From Heterotrichella gracilis (taxonomy: Eukaryota > Sar > Xanthophyceae > Tribonematales > Xanthonemataceae), in assembly GCA_032358255.1 (NCBI GenBank), contig JAULBX010027495.1:1-64000 (forward strand): DNA of 64,000 bases, read 5' to 3'. This document shows, piece by piece, positions 51,201-63,362 of the stretch. Each line of letters starts with the position of its first letter. Position 1 is the stretch's first letter. The notes beneath the pieces are model-generated. The model made no database searches. It worked only from the letters and a program-made list of their open reading frames with translations, and had not been told where the DNA came from. The position numbers and the translations under genes are program-made.

Positions 51201-54200
51201 CTGCACAACCCATCGCCCTACACATCCTAACCCCCTCCACACAGCACACCTACCAACCCCGACACCCCCACCTTGACCACCGCCACCAGCTTGGCCACCA
51301 GCTCCGCCGCGTTAGGTGGCGCCTCCCCACCACCGCCCAGCCCGCCTGCCCCCGTGGGTGCGGCCGCTGGGCACAGGCACGCGGCGTTGCATATCTGCCT
51401 GAGCCTCAGGATGATCTCCAGCACCGTGGAGTAGTTCTGCAGCAGGGTGTTGGCCTGCAGGTGGTGGCTGATGATGCGGCGGCCTGCGGGGGCGGGGGGG
51501 TGGGGGGGGTGATGTGGTGATGGTGGTGGTGGGTGATGATGCACGGGATGTGCGTGGTGTGCGGCCAGATGAGGGGTGGCTGTCGTCGGCAGGGGCGCTG
51601 TAGGCAGTATTGTGCCCTGTAGATCACATGCAATGGCACGGTGGCAATGGGGAGATGACACCATTCACTCCAGCCACAACCCCAGCGTCCCCCTTTCTCA
51701 CACACCCTCCACCCCCCTTCCAGCCCCCAGCACACAATCACCTCCCACACTCCTGCCTTCCAGGCGCACAACCACCACCCTACACCACCACACCCAATAA
51801 CCCCCCCCACCTTCCAGCTCCCATCTGTCGTACACCTCCCTGTCCTCCTTCTCCATGCGCACATCAAGCACCTGCACGTGCTTGGGGGGCAGGCTGAGCA
51901 GTGGTGCGCCCCCCACCTGCATGTCCTTGGTGCGGCGCAGGGCCACAGCAGCCATCAGGGCCTGCGGGGGATGGGAGGGAGGTGGGGCAGGGGGTGGAAA
52001 GGGGAGGGGAAATGAATCACGACCAACCTCGTATAATTTTATATATAATCACGTATAATCATTTGCTGATCTGGCTTTTGTTTTAATGTATGCAATAATG
52101 ATACAGTAAAAAGCTTATCAACATCATTTGACTAAATTACAATATACGGTGACATTTGACGATACAGTAATCATCTGACGTTCTTGTACATGACAGAACT
52201 TGGATTGCCCTGGGTGCTCCTCCTACCTGCAGCCTCATGAGCCCCGCTGGGTCCGCCATCTTGACGGGTCGCTCTATGGTGCGAGCAAACAGCGAGCGTT
52301 CGTGCAGCGGCTCCAGGCGCAGGAAGGACAGCAGGCCATACAGGTCCTGTGTGTGATGGGGGGCAAAGGGGAAGGGACTGAGTTGCAAGGGAGGTGCAGG
52401 GCAACTACTAAATATTTATCTGCGGCTTTCTCACTGCACAACATGCATTCGAGCAACACAATCAGATGAGCAGTCAAAATTGTACATGCAGCGCTACGCA
52501 CTTTGGCCCTGGCATTGCTCTACCATCTCTTGAGCTTGCAATCCCAGGTCCAGGCCGGTCAGTGTACTCTGTACACTGATCAACATGGCCAGTTCCCCCC
52601 TCCATTGCACACCTTGAGGTTGTTCTGGATGGGAGTCCCCGTGACAGCCCACCTGCGCCCCGCATGCAGCGCCGCCGCCGCCTTTGCCTGGTTGGTGCTT
52701 GCGTTCTTCACCATATGCGCCTCGTCAAGCACCACACGCAGCCACTGCACCTACAAATCGCCACAGGCACGAAAATTAAAGTGATTTCTTCCATTTGAAT
52801 ATCTTCAATTTCAATGTGAGGAATGAAATTAAAGGTAAGTGGCCATCAAAATGGAGTTTTGCAAGGAGCATTCGAGAAACCCTCCCATGCAAGTGGACTA
52901 CGTGGGAATGATTGGCTGGCCACCAGTACCTGCCCTAGGTCTGAATCCCATGTAGGGGCCGGGGGGGCAAATTGTAGGGGGGTTTTCATGCAGTTCCCTC
53001 AATTTGTTTGGCCGCCCATGCAACGAGGCTGGCCTGACCACAAACCCTGGTCTAGGGTTGAGCTGCATGCGCAGGATGGCACCAAGGGCGGAAGCTAGGG
53101 TTTAGGGTTTTCATTGCCCCCCCCCCACCTTTGTGATCCCTGTGTGTGCCCCTAGCTCCGCCGACAGCACTGAGTATGTGGTGAGCACCACGTCGTGGTC
53201 TGCCAGGAAGGAGGGGGTGCGCGTGCGGTCGGCGCCATGGTAGGTGTACACCTGAAGGGAAGGGGAGGGGGAGCCTTGAGGGTTTGTAGGGAAAGGGGGA
53301 AATGGAGTCATTGTTTTGGGGAGGAAAGCAGGCAGCAGGACGCTATTGGGTCATTCTGGTAGGGCTTGCAGGCCTAGAGATGGAGACCGCTGTGCACCGC
53401 ATACACCGTCAATTCATCAAAATACCCCACATGTGCACCTTGAAGTTCCCCTTTGTGTACATCGTATCATGCTCCCCCTTCAGACTGCCCTAAGCATGCA
53501 TCGTATAAGTCCCTCTGGAAATTCTCATATGCATGCATGCCTGGTATCATGAGATGCCACCTTGAGGTTCCCCTGTGTGTGCTCCTCCAGCTGTGCCTGC
53601 CAGTTGGACAGCACCGACAGGGGGCACACAATGAGGGTGGGGCGAGGGGAGGATGCCGGGGGTGGTGAGGGCGGTGGGGGTTCGTCCTTCACTGCTGGGC
53701 CGCCCCCGCGTGCGCTGGTCTTGGCAATGAGGCTGGCTTTGGCCTTTGGCTCCTTCTTCTCCTTCTGTGGAGGGTGGGAAGGTGGGAGTGGGTATGGATT
53801 GGTTATGGGATTGGTGCGATCGGTTAATGAAGCTTGGCGGTAGAGTGCTTATATGCAAGCATGCAATGCTGCTGTTGATGGGCTATGGTTTGATGCTTCG
53901 GTGCGGGAGCGAATATTACTGTGGGGTCAGGAAGGGACATCATGCGAACACATGCGCCCCCACCACAGCAAGGGTGATCATGAAAAACCATCGGCAAACT
54001 GCAAAATAATTTGTACAACAATCCCTCACCAGCCAGCGCCCATTCCCCACAGGTGACACACCCCACCAGTGGAGGCATATGTGGAGGCATATGATTGAGG
54101 GAGATGACCCTAAGAAACCATAACAAAAAAATCCCACCCCCTGCGCCACCACCCCACATCTGCCCCCTCCCCTATTTCCATTCCCCACCTTTCTCTTCTT

Positions 54201-57193
54201 CGAGGGTGGCCCCCCCTCGTCCTCGCCTGCCTCCTCAATGGTGACGGGGGGCAGGGTGGCGCCAGGGCGGTTGGTGGCGATCAGGGCTGTGGTTGCAGGA
54301 GGGAGATGATCAAGAGGGCGAGGGGATGGGGGTTGTGTGGTAGGAGTGAGGGTTCAGCACAGGCGAAGATGAAGGTAAAGAATGTATGGTCGGGACAAGG
54401 GCTGGGCAGTAGGGAGGGATGGTGGTGAGGGGGACGGTGGATGGTGGACGGTGGTGAGGGGGTGGTTTGGGTTGTGGGTGGAGGTGAGGGTGGCTTATGT
54501 ATGGTGCGCGACAGGGGGTAATTGAACAGGCAACAGCAGAGGTATATTTGTGGTGATTACGCCTGGTCCACACTGGAGAAAGCAGCGAGCATCATTCGTC
54601 ACTCGACTAGACAGGGTTGAGAAGGTAACATCCAATAGGTGCATAATGCAACTGATTGCAAGCCTACCTATGACGGTGAGGGTCTTCCCCAGCCCCATGT
54701 CATCCGCAAAAATGCCCCCCCTGCAACAAACAGCAAGCCATACATCAGGAGTTGACCGCAAAGCAAGTGCTGAACTCCGTGCTAATGCAAATTCCACTCA
54801 TGCACTGATTGAAAGGCATCCCCACATGTGTGCCCATGGTCGATCTCCCTGCTTTGTTTGTTTGTCGTCCCCGCTCACTTTCGCATACCGTGATCAGCGG
54901 ATCCTTATCCCCCCTCACCTGAGCGGCCCTGGGCGCGTGTTTGACATGAAGTTGGTGAGGGCATTCACGTACAGCAGGGGGCCACCGCCGCGCGACTGGT
55001 GCGGCTCCCAGAAGGGAGGCAGCCCGTTGACGTTCTCGCGCGCCACCATCCACGCCAGCGCCGCTTGCTGGTGCGGGAACAGGGGCGAGGTGACCTCCCC
55101 GTCTGCCTGCATGCGCTCCTTGAGCGCCTCCCCTTGCTGCATGGCTGGGGGGCAAGGGGTGGGGGTGTCAAGGGCTGGCCAAGATAGGTATTGCCAGTGC
55201 AGTGCAGAGTATTTGCCCTGCGCTTGCAGCCTAATTGCACAAGGGGTTAAAGAAGCACAATGTGGGGGGGCGGAGGGAAGGCACTGCCTGCTGTACGCAC
55301 AGGCTGTCGAGATCCAGGGCAAGGCACATTGGGGAGAAGAGGAGACAGCGGCAAGGGGGCGGTGGGTAGGAGGGTGAAGATGGCTGCATGGCAAGGGGGC
55401 GGTGGGTAGGAGGGTGAAGCTGGCTGCATGGCAAGGGGGGGGTGGGTAGGAGGGTGAAGCTGGCTGTATGGCAAACCTGGCACCATCAGAGGTAGCACCG
55501 ATGGTATATCGCCACTCTGCAGAAACTGTACCCACAGCACAATTCCTACCGTCACACCGTAACCCAAACCCTAGCAATACCCTAGCATGTACCCAACCCC
55601 TGGCCCGCACCCTTACCGTCAAACATGCGCTCCAGCCTTGACTCCAGCTCAGCCTTGGTCAGCCGCGCCTGCTCAGCTTCCGCCGCACGCGGCCCAACAG
55701 CAGGGGGGGCGTCCAAGCGGATGCCACCGGCCGCCAGGCGCGAGAGTACCTGCAGGCGCACAGGCACACATGGGGGATCGGTAATGCAATTGGAAGGACA
55801 TTGCCAGCTGGTGACCAGGTGGTGTGGGGTCTCGCGGCATTATATATCATCGCATCCCAAGTGTCCACTAGTGCCTCAAACACAGTGGATGCACGTGATC
55901 TCCCAAAACCCCAAAACCCGAAACCCTTGTGCATGGCACATGACTTGCCGCCACAGCGTGCACAAATTTATAAATATCACCAGCACATCCTACATCTGCC
56001 TCATCCATTGGATGACACTACCATGTGGTACCATTCTGGTGGGCAGTAATCGAGTGTGCTTACATGCTGCCTGCTCTCTGGCAAACCAAAAAAGTGCAGA
56101 TCCACCGGCATCTTGAACTTATTGTCGGTGCCACGCGGTACCACGCCCTCCACCTTGATCAGGGACTGGTCAATAAGAGGGGAAACCTGAGGGCAGGGGG
56201 CAGGCCAGGGGGAGCGTCAGCGCAACGGTCAGGGCAAGGGTGCGCCAGGAAATGCCCTGAAAATGGGGCTGGCACTTGGCACAAAATGTTTTCCTCAAAG
56301 TTTTGATAAATCATAGTGCATAAACAGGGAGTACATGGCGCGTGGCGACTGTCAGTGGATGGGGCACGGCTGTAACTCTTGGCAGTGCAGTGCCCTGCTT
56401 TTGTGTGTTGGGAGGAATGGCCATTTGGCACTGTGTTTGATGAAGCATGACATCTAGAGTGGGGAATGGTGCCTCTTTGGTGTTGCAACCGACATGGCAT
56501 GGGTTCTACTTACATGGCACACCACGTATCGCCCGATGTGGCCCACTTTCTCCCCCTGGACGTTGTCAACGCGCAGCGCCCTGCAGCAGCAACAAGCGCA
56601 TGGGATCCCCCCGCTGGGCATGGCGATTTTCTTGCAAGCGAAGTGTGCAAGCCAGCAGGGGATGCATGGTGCACTTCCAAAATGTAAGCAGTACAGATGA
56701 TGCATTAGTACCCGGCCAACGTCAATTCCATCAATACCCTTTAGGGTAGTGCACGTTAGGTTATGCAAGAAAACCCTTGGGTACATACCACTTGTCATAT
56801 GGGTTGTCAGGCTCCCGCACGAGCTCCACCATCTGCAAACCAGGTGCCCGCATATGTCAGGGTTTTCCCTCGCATGCACTACAATTTATCTGACAAGGCT
56901 GTCCATTGACCAGTGGCTTTGAGGCATGGGGGAATATACAATGGACCTGACACGCGCATTTGCAGTTTAAGATATGCAGTGGCTAGCAGCGATGTCCATT
57001 TTGCATCAAGTGAACAGGGTGGCTTGGTTTTTGCTTGGCCTCTTGATGAAGCTCTTGCTCATGGGCGGTGTCAGTTGTACAAGTTTACCTCTTTGTTATT
57101 GACGTGGCCTGTGTAGTACTGTATGCCGACAATACTTGTGGAATGCACTCCATAGCACACAAACCGGTCTTCGATGCCGTCCTGCACGCCCAT
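48231..57193 (-). CDS. HLTF: HLTF/RAD5-type helicase and ubiquitin ligase (HIRAN-SNF2-RING)
   Basis: About 21 exons. The N-terminal HIRAN domain spans three exons (57089-57193, 56789-56832, and about 56522-56580): [20 protein letters not shown], then [20 protein letters not shown]. The SNF2 ATPase follows: [10 protein letters not shown], Walker [42 protein letters not shown] in [31 protein letters not shown] and ALRRTKD. Between the helicase lobes sits a C3HC4 RING ([29 protein letters not shown] at 50323-50943). The C-lobe has [52 protein letters not shown] and [12 protein letters not shown], and the end [11 protein letters not shown] matches HLTF. In family terms it remodels stalled forks and polyubiquitinates PCNA. 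The SNF2 part carries a long acidic/Lys-rich insert (54190-53700). All domains look intact. Confidence 0.95.
49690..49800. repeat. AT-rich palindromic/tandem island in an HLTF intron
   Basis: A 19-bp unit (TCCTATTGGCTTTGATCAA) is repeated in tandem at about 49751-49788. The reverse complement of its core (ATCAAAGCCAATA) occurs just upstream at about 49717. The island is therefore part inverted, part direct repeat, and is far more AT-rich than its flanks. It could be a small hairpin-type element, but no target-site duplication was established. Confidence 0.6.
50475..50935 (-). repeat. Source segment of the copy found in DNAJB12 intron 1
   Basis: The first part of the HLTF-like RING exon plus the intron downstream of it. 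This is the intact member of the duplicated pair with 42900-43362, because its RING reading frame is complete and spliced to [13 protein letters not shown]. Confidence 0.85.
55350..55474. repeat. 40-bp tandem repeat, three copies, in an HLTF intron
   Basis: Unit GGCAAGGGGGCGGTGGGTAG plus 20 more bases, starting at about 55350, 55390 and 55430, with only one or two differences between copies. G-rich on the plus strand, C-rich in the transcript. Confidence 0.9.
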
Positions 57194-58570
57194 GGCGAAC
57201 TGGATCAAGCCTAGCCATCACTAGTGGCCATGTGGTGCACATGCAGCACAGGTGCCCTGCCAAGTGATGCTGTGTGCATGCATTGTGGTGTGATCACAAT
57301 TTCAACTAGGGGCACGGAGACCAGAACAGCAGACCAGGTGGGCGATGTGATGGGCGATTCACAAGCTTTTGGCGGGAACGTCATATCTGAATGGCTGGTT
57401 CAAACCCACCGTGTTCTCCTCAACTTGAGTGGCACCAAGCGCTTCCTGCGATAACCCCACGGTGTGGTGCGAAGTGCTGGCCATCGCTCTCTAGTATGAG
57501 AACCCCAGTGTTCCCTTTGTCACGCTTTCACGGGAACAGCACAGCAGAGGTGTCAAGGTACCCAATGCGGTTGCCAGCACCTCGTTCACCCAGTGTGTGT
57601 CTCACAAAGGCGGTGTAGTTGGCCTGTACAGTCCGGAGACACGTTGGTAATTAGCACGCTGCTGCTGAAGCTCGTCGTCTTGTCTATGAGAGTTGCAACA
57701 ATGGGATGGGTCTGAGCAACCTCCTCGCTTGCACTGACTGTGGTATCCCTCTTGTTTGGGTCCGTCCAACTATGATAGGATGCAAGTCATGCCCAACAAC
57801 AAGTTTGCACAGCCACAAGCCAGACGCTTGCAAACCCAGCGACGCACAAGTGGCCTGGTTAACCCATGGTCTATGCACCTGTCGGCCTCGAACCTCTGCC
57901 GCCCAGCACCATTGCACCGTAGCTGGGGTACTGAGTGCTCCGATACCTAACTCACCACTTCGACACTTCAGAACCATTCCGGTGCGTGCGCTGTGAAGGC
58001 ACAAGGCCCGGTTTGAAACCTGTTGATCAAGAGCTGCTGTCTGTTGTCGGTGCCGACGCAGCTAGGGTTGTCGTCTCGTTGCTCATGACGTGGCGCTTGC
58101 CGACTGTGACATATGCATGCACCCCAATACCTAAACCCAGTACTAAGCACCCTCCGCCTTCACACTTTCGCATTCGGTTATTTGCTGTATAGTGGAGAGG
58201 TTGGCGTGCGCGCGTGTTCGCAGTAGCATAGGGTGTCGAGACGCCTTATCCAATCGGCATGTCTGGCAACCCATGCATGCCGACCTTACCACGCATGCCT
58301 ACAAACCTCTAGCGTGGCGTTTCACTGAGGCCAACGATCACTCAATAGATCGCGGTACCGTCACTGTGGTCGCCCAGCAAAGTGGAGCACTTGCACGGGG
58401 GCAACCCCTAGGGTTTCGGTATTTTAATTCCAACTTCCATTCCAGGCCCAATACAAGCTGTTTAGGATAGGCCTCCATAACGCAACGCTTCGCCCAGTCC
58501 CCCACCCCCCACCCCCCGACCTCCCCCACCCATGACCCCCCCGCCACCCGCAGGCGCACCCCCAACCACC
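57194..58570. other. Divergent spacer with coding-like plus-strand blocks of unknown origin
   Basis: This 1.4-kb gap separates the divergent HLTF-like and LRR genes and should contain both promoters. Between about 57220 and 58440 several plus-strand stretches read like protein, for example GGNVISEWLVQTHRVLLN and ACTDCGIPLVWVRPTMIGCK, the latter with a CxxC pair. I recognise no family. The blocks lie in more than one frame and the whole looks broken, so it may be a decayed gene or an old element, or a real gene with introns I cannot resolve. Confidence 0.35.
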
Positions 58571-61500
58571 ATGGGTGCTACCTGCAGCAAGGGGAGGAAG
58601 GTACGGGAGGACCCCCCGCCACTGGAGGGGGCCTTGCCGCTGGCCCGCTCCCCCTCTCGGCGCTCCTGTGGGGAGGCCAAGTGGAGCAGGGCGTTTGAAG
58701 AGGACAAGCAACCCACACTGCTGCAGGTAGCCGGGAACGCGGGAGTGTAGGGTTTGGGATGCAGCGTGTAGGGTTTGGGCGAGCCACGCCGTGAACAGGT
58801 GCAGGAGAGCGTGCATACCTCACCTGCCATCCATTCAGTGAAGCATATGGCACGCATCTTTTTTAGGCACCCAGTGTTGTTGACACTAACAGCGTCCACC
58901 GTGCCCACTGCCACTCTCTGCCCCCGCCTGCGGGGATCCAAAAACCCTAACCAAACCCTACCCCCCTGGCCCCCGCAGCTGTCCGTGGCCGCCCTGGCCG
59001 CCACCGCCCCCTCCCTCCCCGACTCCCTCCTGGCCTCGCTCCCCTGCGACCTGCTACAGCTGCTCATAGACACCCTCATAGACCAGGGCACGCTGCCGCT
59101 GGCCATGCTGTTCCGCCTCACAGACCACCAGCTGCACCACGCGGACTTTGGCCACATGCCGGCGCTGCGGGACGCGTGGCTGGCGGTCTTCTGCAACAAC
59201 ACGCAGCGCCTGGCGTGGGCAGACATCAGTTACTGTCCACAGGTGAGGGGACCTGGTGGGTGTGAGGGTTGTCCCATACGTCAACCCCGCCCAATAACCG
59301 TAACGACTCTTTGCCACAGCCAATACCCCGTGTTTCAATGTGTAAACATGCCAGCGTGACTATCTCTATTTTTGGGGGTGGGCTTTGAAGCACTGCATGG
59401 CAAGGGCCTGCATTCAGCCGTGTGCGATTCACTTCATCCATCAATGCCGTGTGGCCACCTTCGTTCCCCTCCTGACCCCCCACCCGCTCCCTGCAGATCA
59501 CTGACAGCGGTGTGCAAGCCCTGTGCCGCCAGACCTCCCTCAGCCGCCTGTCCATGGGGCACTGCGGGGGGGTGGGGGATGCGGCCATGGTGGCGCTGGC
59601 AGGTGCGGGGGGGCATGCACAACAACCCAAGCCGCAACCTCACATCCTAGAACAGTCGCAGCCTCTACAATCCCTGGCAATTAATCATTAGCCTGCGCAT
59701 TTGCACTCCTGTGCTGAGGGCACCTGTATTATGTGGTGAATTATCACACATTGTATGCCGAAGCAACTTCACTGCCAGTTTTCCTAACTCCAGTTCCCCT
59801 CCTTGCCTCAGGACTGCCCGGCTTGCGCGACCTGGCTGTGTCTGGCTGTGACGGGGTGACAGGTGGCGGTGTGCGCTGGCTGGCAGGGCTCACCGCACTG
59901 ACTCGCCTGGATTTGGAGCTGTGCAGGCATGTTGGGGGGCTGACCTGCCTGTCTGACCTCACGGTAAGGGAATATCTAAACCTTTTGTTAGGGTTTGATG
60001 GCTTGATTATGTGGACCCTTGGCGTGATTGTGTTGGGTGGAAGCACTAAACCCTTTCGTAGGGTTTTAAAAGCATGATTATTGTGGACTCAAGTGCAGGA
60101 GTTGTGGCAGCCTGGGATTAGGACGCGTGCAGGAGATGTAGGGGTGGGCCCTTAATATTAGCTTCCTCAACTTTGTGTAGATAACCCTGTGTGCATAGGG
60201 TTTCAGGTTTGGTATACGCGGTGAGCCTTAGTTTCAACCGCAGGTACTAACGCAGTGCATAAACCCTAGATTTGTGGAGCTGGCTTGCACCCCCCTGCAC
60301 TCGGCCCACTGCACTGCATGAACCAGGCCACGCCTGTGCCACCCTGGCTAGGGTTTGGCCAGGGTTTCACAAGGTTCCCCATCCCTGGCCGCAGGATCTT
60401 GTGGTGCTGCGGGTGGGCTGGTGCAGCAAGGTGGATGACTCAGACCTGGCGGTACTCGCATGCCTGCAGGGCCTCACGCAGCTGCAGCTGTCAGCCACAA
60501 AGGTGGGACGGGAACCCTAGGGTTTGGTCAGTCACGTCACCTGACTCCTGTGCTATTCGGCCCATGGTAGTGAGGATCATGAAATTCACGGCAGTATTTC
60601 TATTGACAAACGGCCATCTGGGCAAGGCCTGCCGTGATAAGAGGTGGGTGGCGCGAGGGTGACTAAATTGACTGCACTGCTTGACGCATGGGACTGAACA
60701 ACTTCCTAATGGCAAAATCTACCCGATCCCCAGGTGAGCGACGTGGGGATGACCATGGTAGCTGCGGTCCCCAACCTGCGCAAGCTGGAGCTTTCGGGGT
60801 GCACCTCCCTCACTGCCGCTGGCTGCGCCTCCATTGGGCGCTGCACCACACTCACCTACCTGGACCTGGCAAGGTGCAGCAACATACGAGACGCAGGTAG
60901 GCACGACAACCCTACACTAAATACTGTGCGCGCAATACCCTACGCAAAACACCCTCAGCACCACCAATCACGCACCAAAGACACGGGTGACGAGATGTTG
61001 TCCTATTTCATATCGCAATATCCTTGCCACATCTGAGTTCCAGCCTGCCTCATGAAGTACACACATCATCAGCATGACCCATCAAGGCCCTTGGGATTGC
61101 TTCAGGCCGCGCCTGCCACCACTAATGTTGTTTGATATCTGCTTTGCAGATTGGGCAAGTAATTGATGGCACTTGCATGTCCCTTGCTTTTTTTCAGGCG
61201 TTGACCACCTCACCTGCCTGGCCTCCCTCCAAGACCTGAACCTGTCCTACACCAAGGTGGGCGACCAAGGGGTGAAATGCGTATCAGGGGCGCTGGGGGG
61301 GCTGACGGCGCTCAACCTGGACTCGTGCCACATCTCAAATAGGGCCCTTGAGGGCTGTGGCCGCCGCCTGCCCCGCCTTGCTCGTCTGGACCTGAGCGAC
61401 ACGCGCGTGGGGGACGCCACCTGCGCCCACCTGGCGCACCTCAAGAGCCTCACGGCCCTGGACATGGCATACACTGGTAAGGCGTGGGGTGGGGTCGGGA

Positions 61501-62885
61501 TGGAGAAACCCTCTTAGGGTTTTATGCCCTAGCACCCAGTTACACATGACCCTCTCAGTGCCAGGTTATTAGTGTCACTGTTGTTAACACCGGGCTACAG
61601 TGCAATAAAGAATATTAAAGTTGAAAGGCCATGGCAAAAACTTTGCATTCCAAACCCTCTAGGGTTCTCATACCTGTGGACTTGTCCCTTTTTGCAGGCA
61701 TTGGCGATGCGGGTGCATGCTCCCTGGGCACCATCAGCAGCCTGGTTGAGCTGAACATAGATGCCAGGGGGGTGAAGGACGCGGGGGTGAAGGGGTTGTG
61801 CCGGCTGACGGGGCTGACTCGCCTGGACCTGTTTGGGTGCCGCATAACTGATGCCGCAGTGGCGCAGATCAGGTGGGTAACTTGAGCGACTTTCTGAAAT
61901 TTCTGAGCATTGTTAATTACAAAGAGGGCTGTTAAATGTTGCAATTACGCGAGGTGGCCACAGGAAGATTGCGATTGTGAAAGGCGCCTGCGACATTATA
62001 TTGTTCGTATTTGCTTTATGCCAGGGATTGAGCAGGACATGACCTACCAGGTAGCACAGCAGCACACAACACCTGCATCCAAACCTTGTCCAAACCCTCT
62101 GCCATGCAACCCTTCTCCCGCCCCTGACCTTGCCCCTTCCCCTCGCCCCCGCAGCCAGCTGACCAGCCTCCAATCGCTGGAGCTGTGCGGGGGCATGCTG
62201 ACCAACATGGCTGCCTGCCACCTCAGCACCCTCACCTCGCTGGTGTCGCTCAACCTGGGCAACAACGGCAACCTGTCAAACGTGTGCGGCCTGTTCCTGG
62301 CCCCACTCACCCGCATCACGCACCTCAACCTGTCGCACACGCGCGCAACAGTGGCGGTGCTCAGCTACCTGGCAGGCAGCAAGGTGCGGGGAGTCGCCAG
62401 AAACCCTAAACCCTGACAGGCGGTGGGACCTGGAATCGTTCCCTTGGGGTAGGGCTGTGGAGCAAATGGCGTACTTTATGTTGGTGCCTGCATGTGATGC
62501 AGTTGTGGGCTTTGTCCCTGTTCTTGGATCTGACCACATGCATCATCCACTTTGGACAAGCACGCAACAGTGGTGGTGCTCAGCTACCTGGCGGGCAGCA
62601 AGGTATGTCAAGGTGGCCGGACGCTTTAGAAAACCCTAGGAAACCATGGAGTGGGGTTGCACACAGTGTGTGGCAAAAGCTGGTGGGGGTCTTGGATGCC
62701 TGGTTGGGGTGCAATTTCTTTACCTTTGTTTTGCTGTGGTGGCCCAAGTTACCTTGGCTGATCATTACTGATGCCGTGGTTGCCTGCAGGAGTTGGAGTG
62801 TGTTGTGCTGTACGGCACCCGCAGCAAGGGGCCAGATGTGAAGCGGTGGAAGGCGGCAATGCCAACACGCAGAATCCTGGTCTAA
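58571..62885 (+). CDS. Acylated leucine-rich-repeat protein (plant RNI-like, MGG.C type)
   Basis: Ten exons (58571-58726, 58979-59242, 59497-59602, 59812-59963, 60395-60502, 60734-60896, 61198-61476, 61698-61872, 62155-62383, 62790-62885) sum to 1728 nt and 575 residues, in phase. MGATCSKGRK predicts N-myristoylation plus palmitoylation, so plasma-membrane attachment. A helical F-box-like/pre-LRR segment (LPCDLLQLLIDTLIDQG) precedes about 15 RNI-type LRRs, such as ITDSGVQALCRQTSLSRLSM and LVELNIDARGVKDAGVKGLC. Order and wording match Arabidopsis RNI-like proteins of the At1g15740/At4g23840 kind, including LTRLDLFGCRITDAAVAQI and SLELCGG. Function in plants is not established; a substrate-binding or scaffold role is inferred. 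Confidence 0.93.
62518..62604 (+). repeat. Duplicated LRR exon 9 edge with its own splice donor
   Basis: The last ~90 bp of exon 9 (ending TGGCAGGCAGCAAG, donor at 62384) recur in intron 9 at about 62518-62604. The final 43 bases are nearly identical (TGGCGGGCAGCAAG, donor GTATGT at 62603). The spacing of the cores is 219 bp. The copy has lost similarity toward its 5' end. Confidence 0.85.
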
Positions 62886-62998
62886 CATACCACACTTGGC
62901 ACCCTGGCGCGTGGAGATATGTGACACACCACTTTGTCGCAGCTTCTTGCAACCAGTGTAGTTGATCTTTCATCAAGGATGCGCATCAGCTGGCAGCT

Positions 62999-63362
62999 TT
63001 ACTTCAGACCAGTTTGACGCTTTTGGTCAGACTTCTTGCAAAGGTGGATGCAGAAGTCACATCTGCTGCTCTGCCCCATGTCAGCAATCGCCTGCCGCCT
63101 CGCACCGGTCCCCTCCTCACAGAACCAGCAGGCAGAGTGGAACGGTGTCTTCCAGAATGTACCATACCTTTGTACCAAATCCGGGGCCTCTGCAGCCAAA
63201 TGGGCATGCCGACACCAGTTTTGCCGATTTCCTCCCCACAGAGCGTAGTCAGCATCTGTGGGGGACCCGTCCAGCAAAGCTTTCTTCCCCTTTTCACCCG
63301 CTTGGACACTGACCAGCAGCAGTGTGCTAGCAGCCACCCACAGCAACCTGGCCACCAGCTAC
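62999..63362 (-). CDS. Possible small Cys-rich secreted protein, 5' end unresolved
   Basis: An open frame ends at a stop at 62999-63001 and runs back to about 63355-63362 without its own ATG. It encodes a hydrophobic signal-like segment (LVARLLWVAASTLLLVSVQA), then about 95 residues with six Cys, including SACWFCEE and CDFCIHLC. The first exon must lie upstream; one candidate, MCMLLGAKH near 63445-63471 with a GTAGGG donor, is unproven. No family recognised. It is tail-to-tail with the LRR gene, 113 bp apart. It could also be the last exon of a gene extending beyond the window. Confidence 0.4.

Noticed and set aside
54550-55377. 275-codon plus-strand open frame
   Set aside because: It is antisense to HLTF exons that carry clear SNF2 motifs, so it is a shadow.
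57880-57960. tRNA-like T-arm (GAGGTTCGAGGC) on the minus strand
   Set aside because: The T-stem does not pair and no D-arm, anticodon arm or acceptor stem could be fitted.
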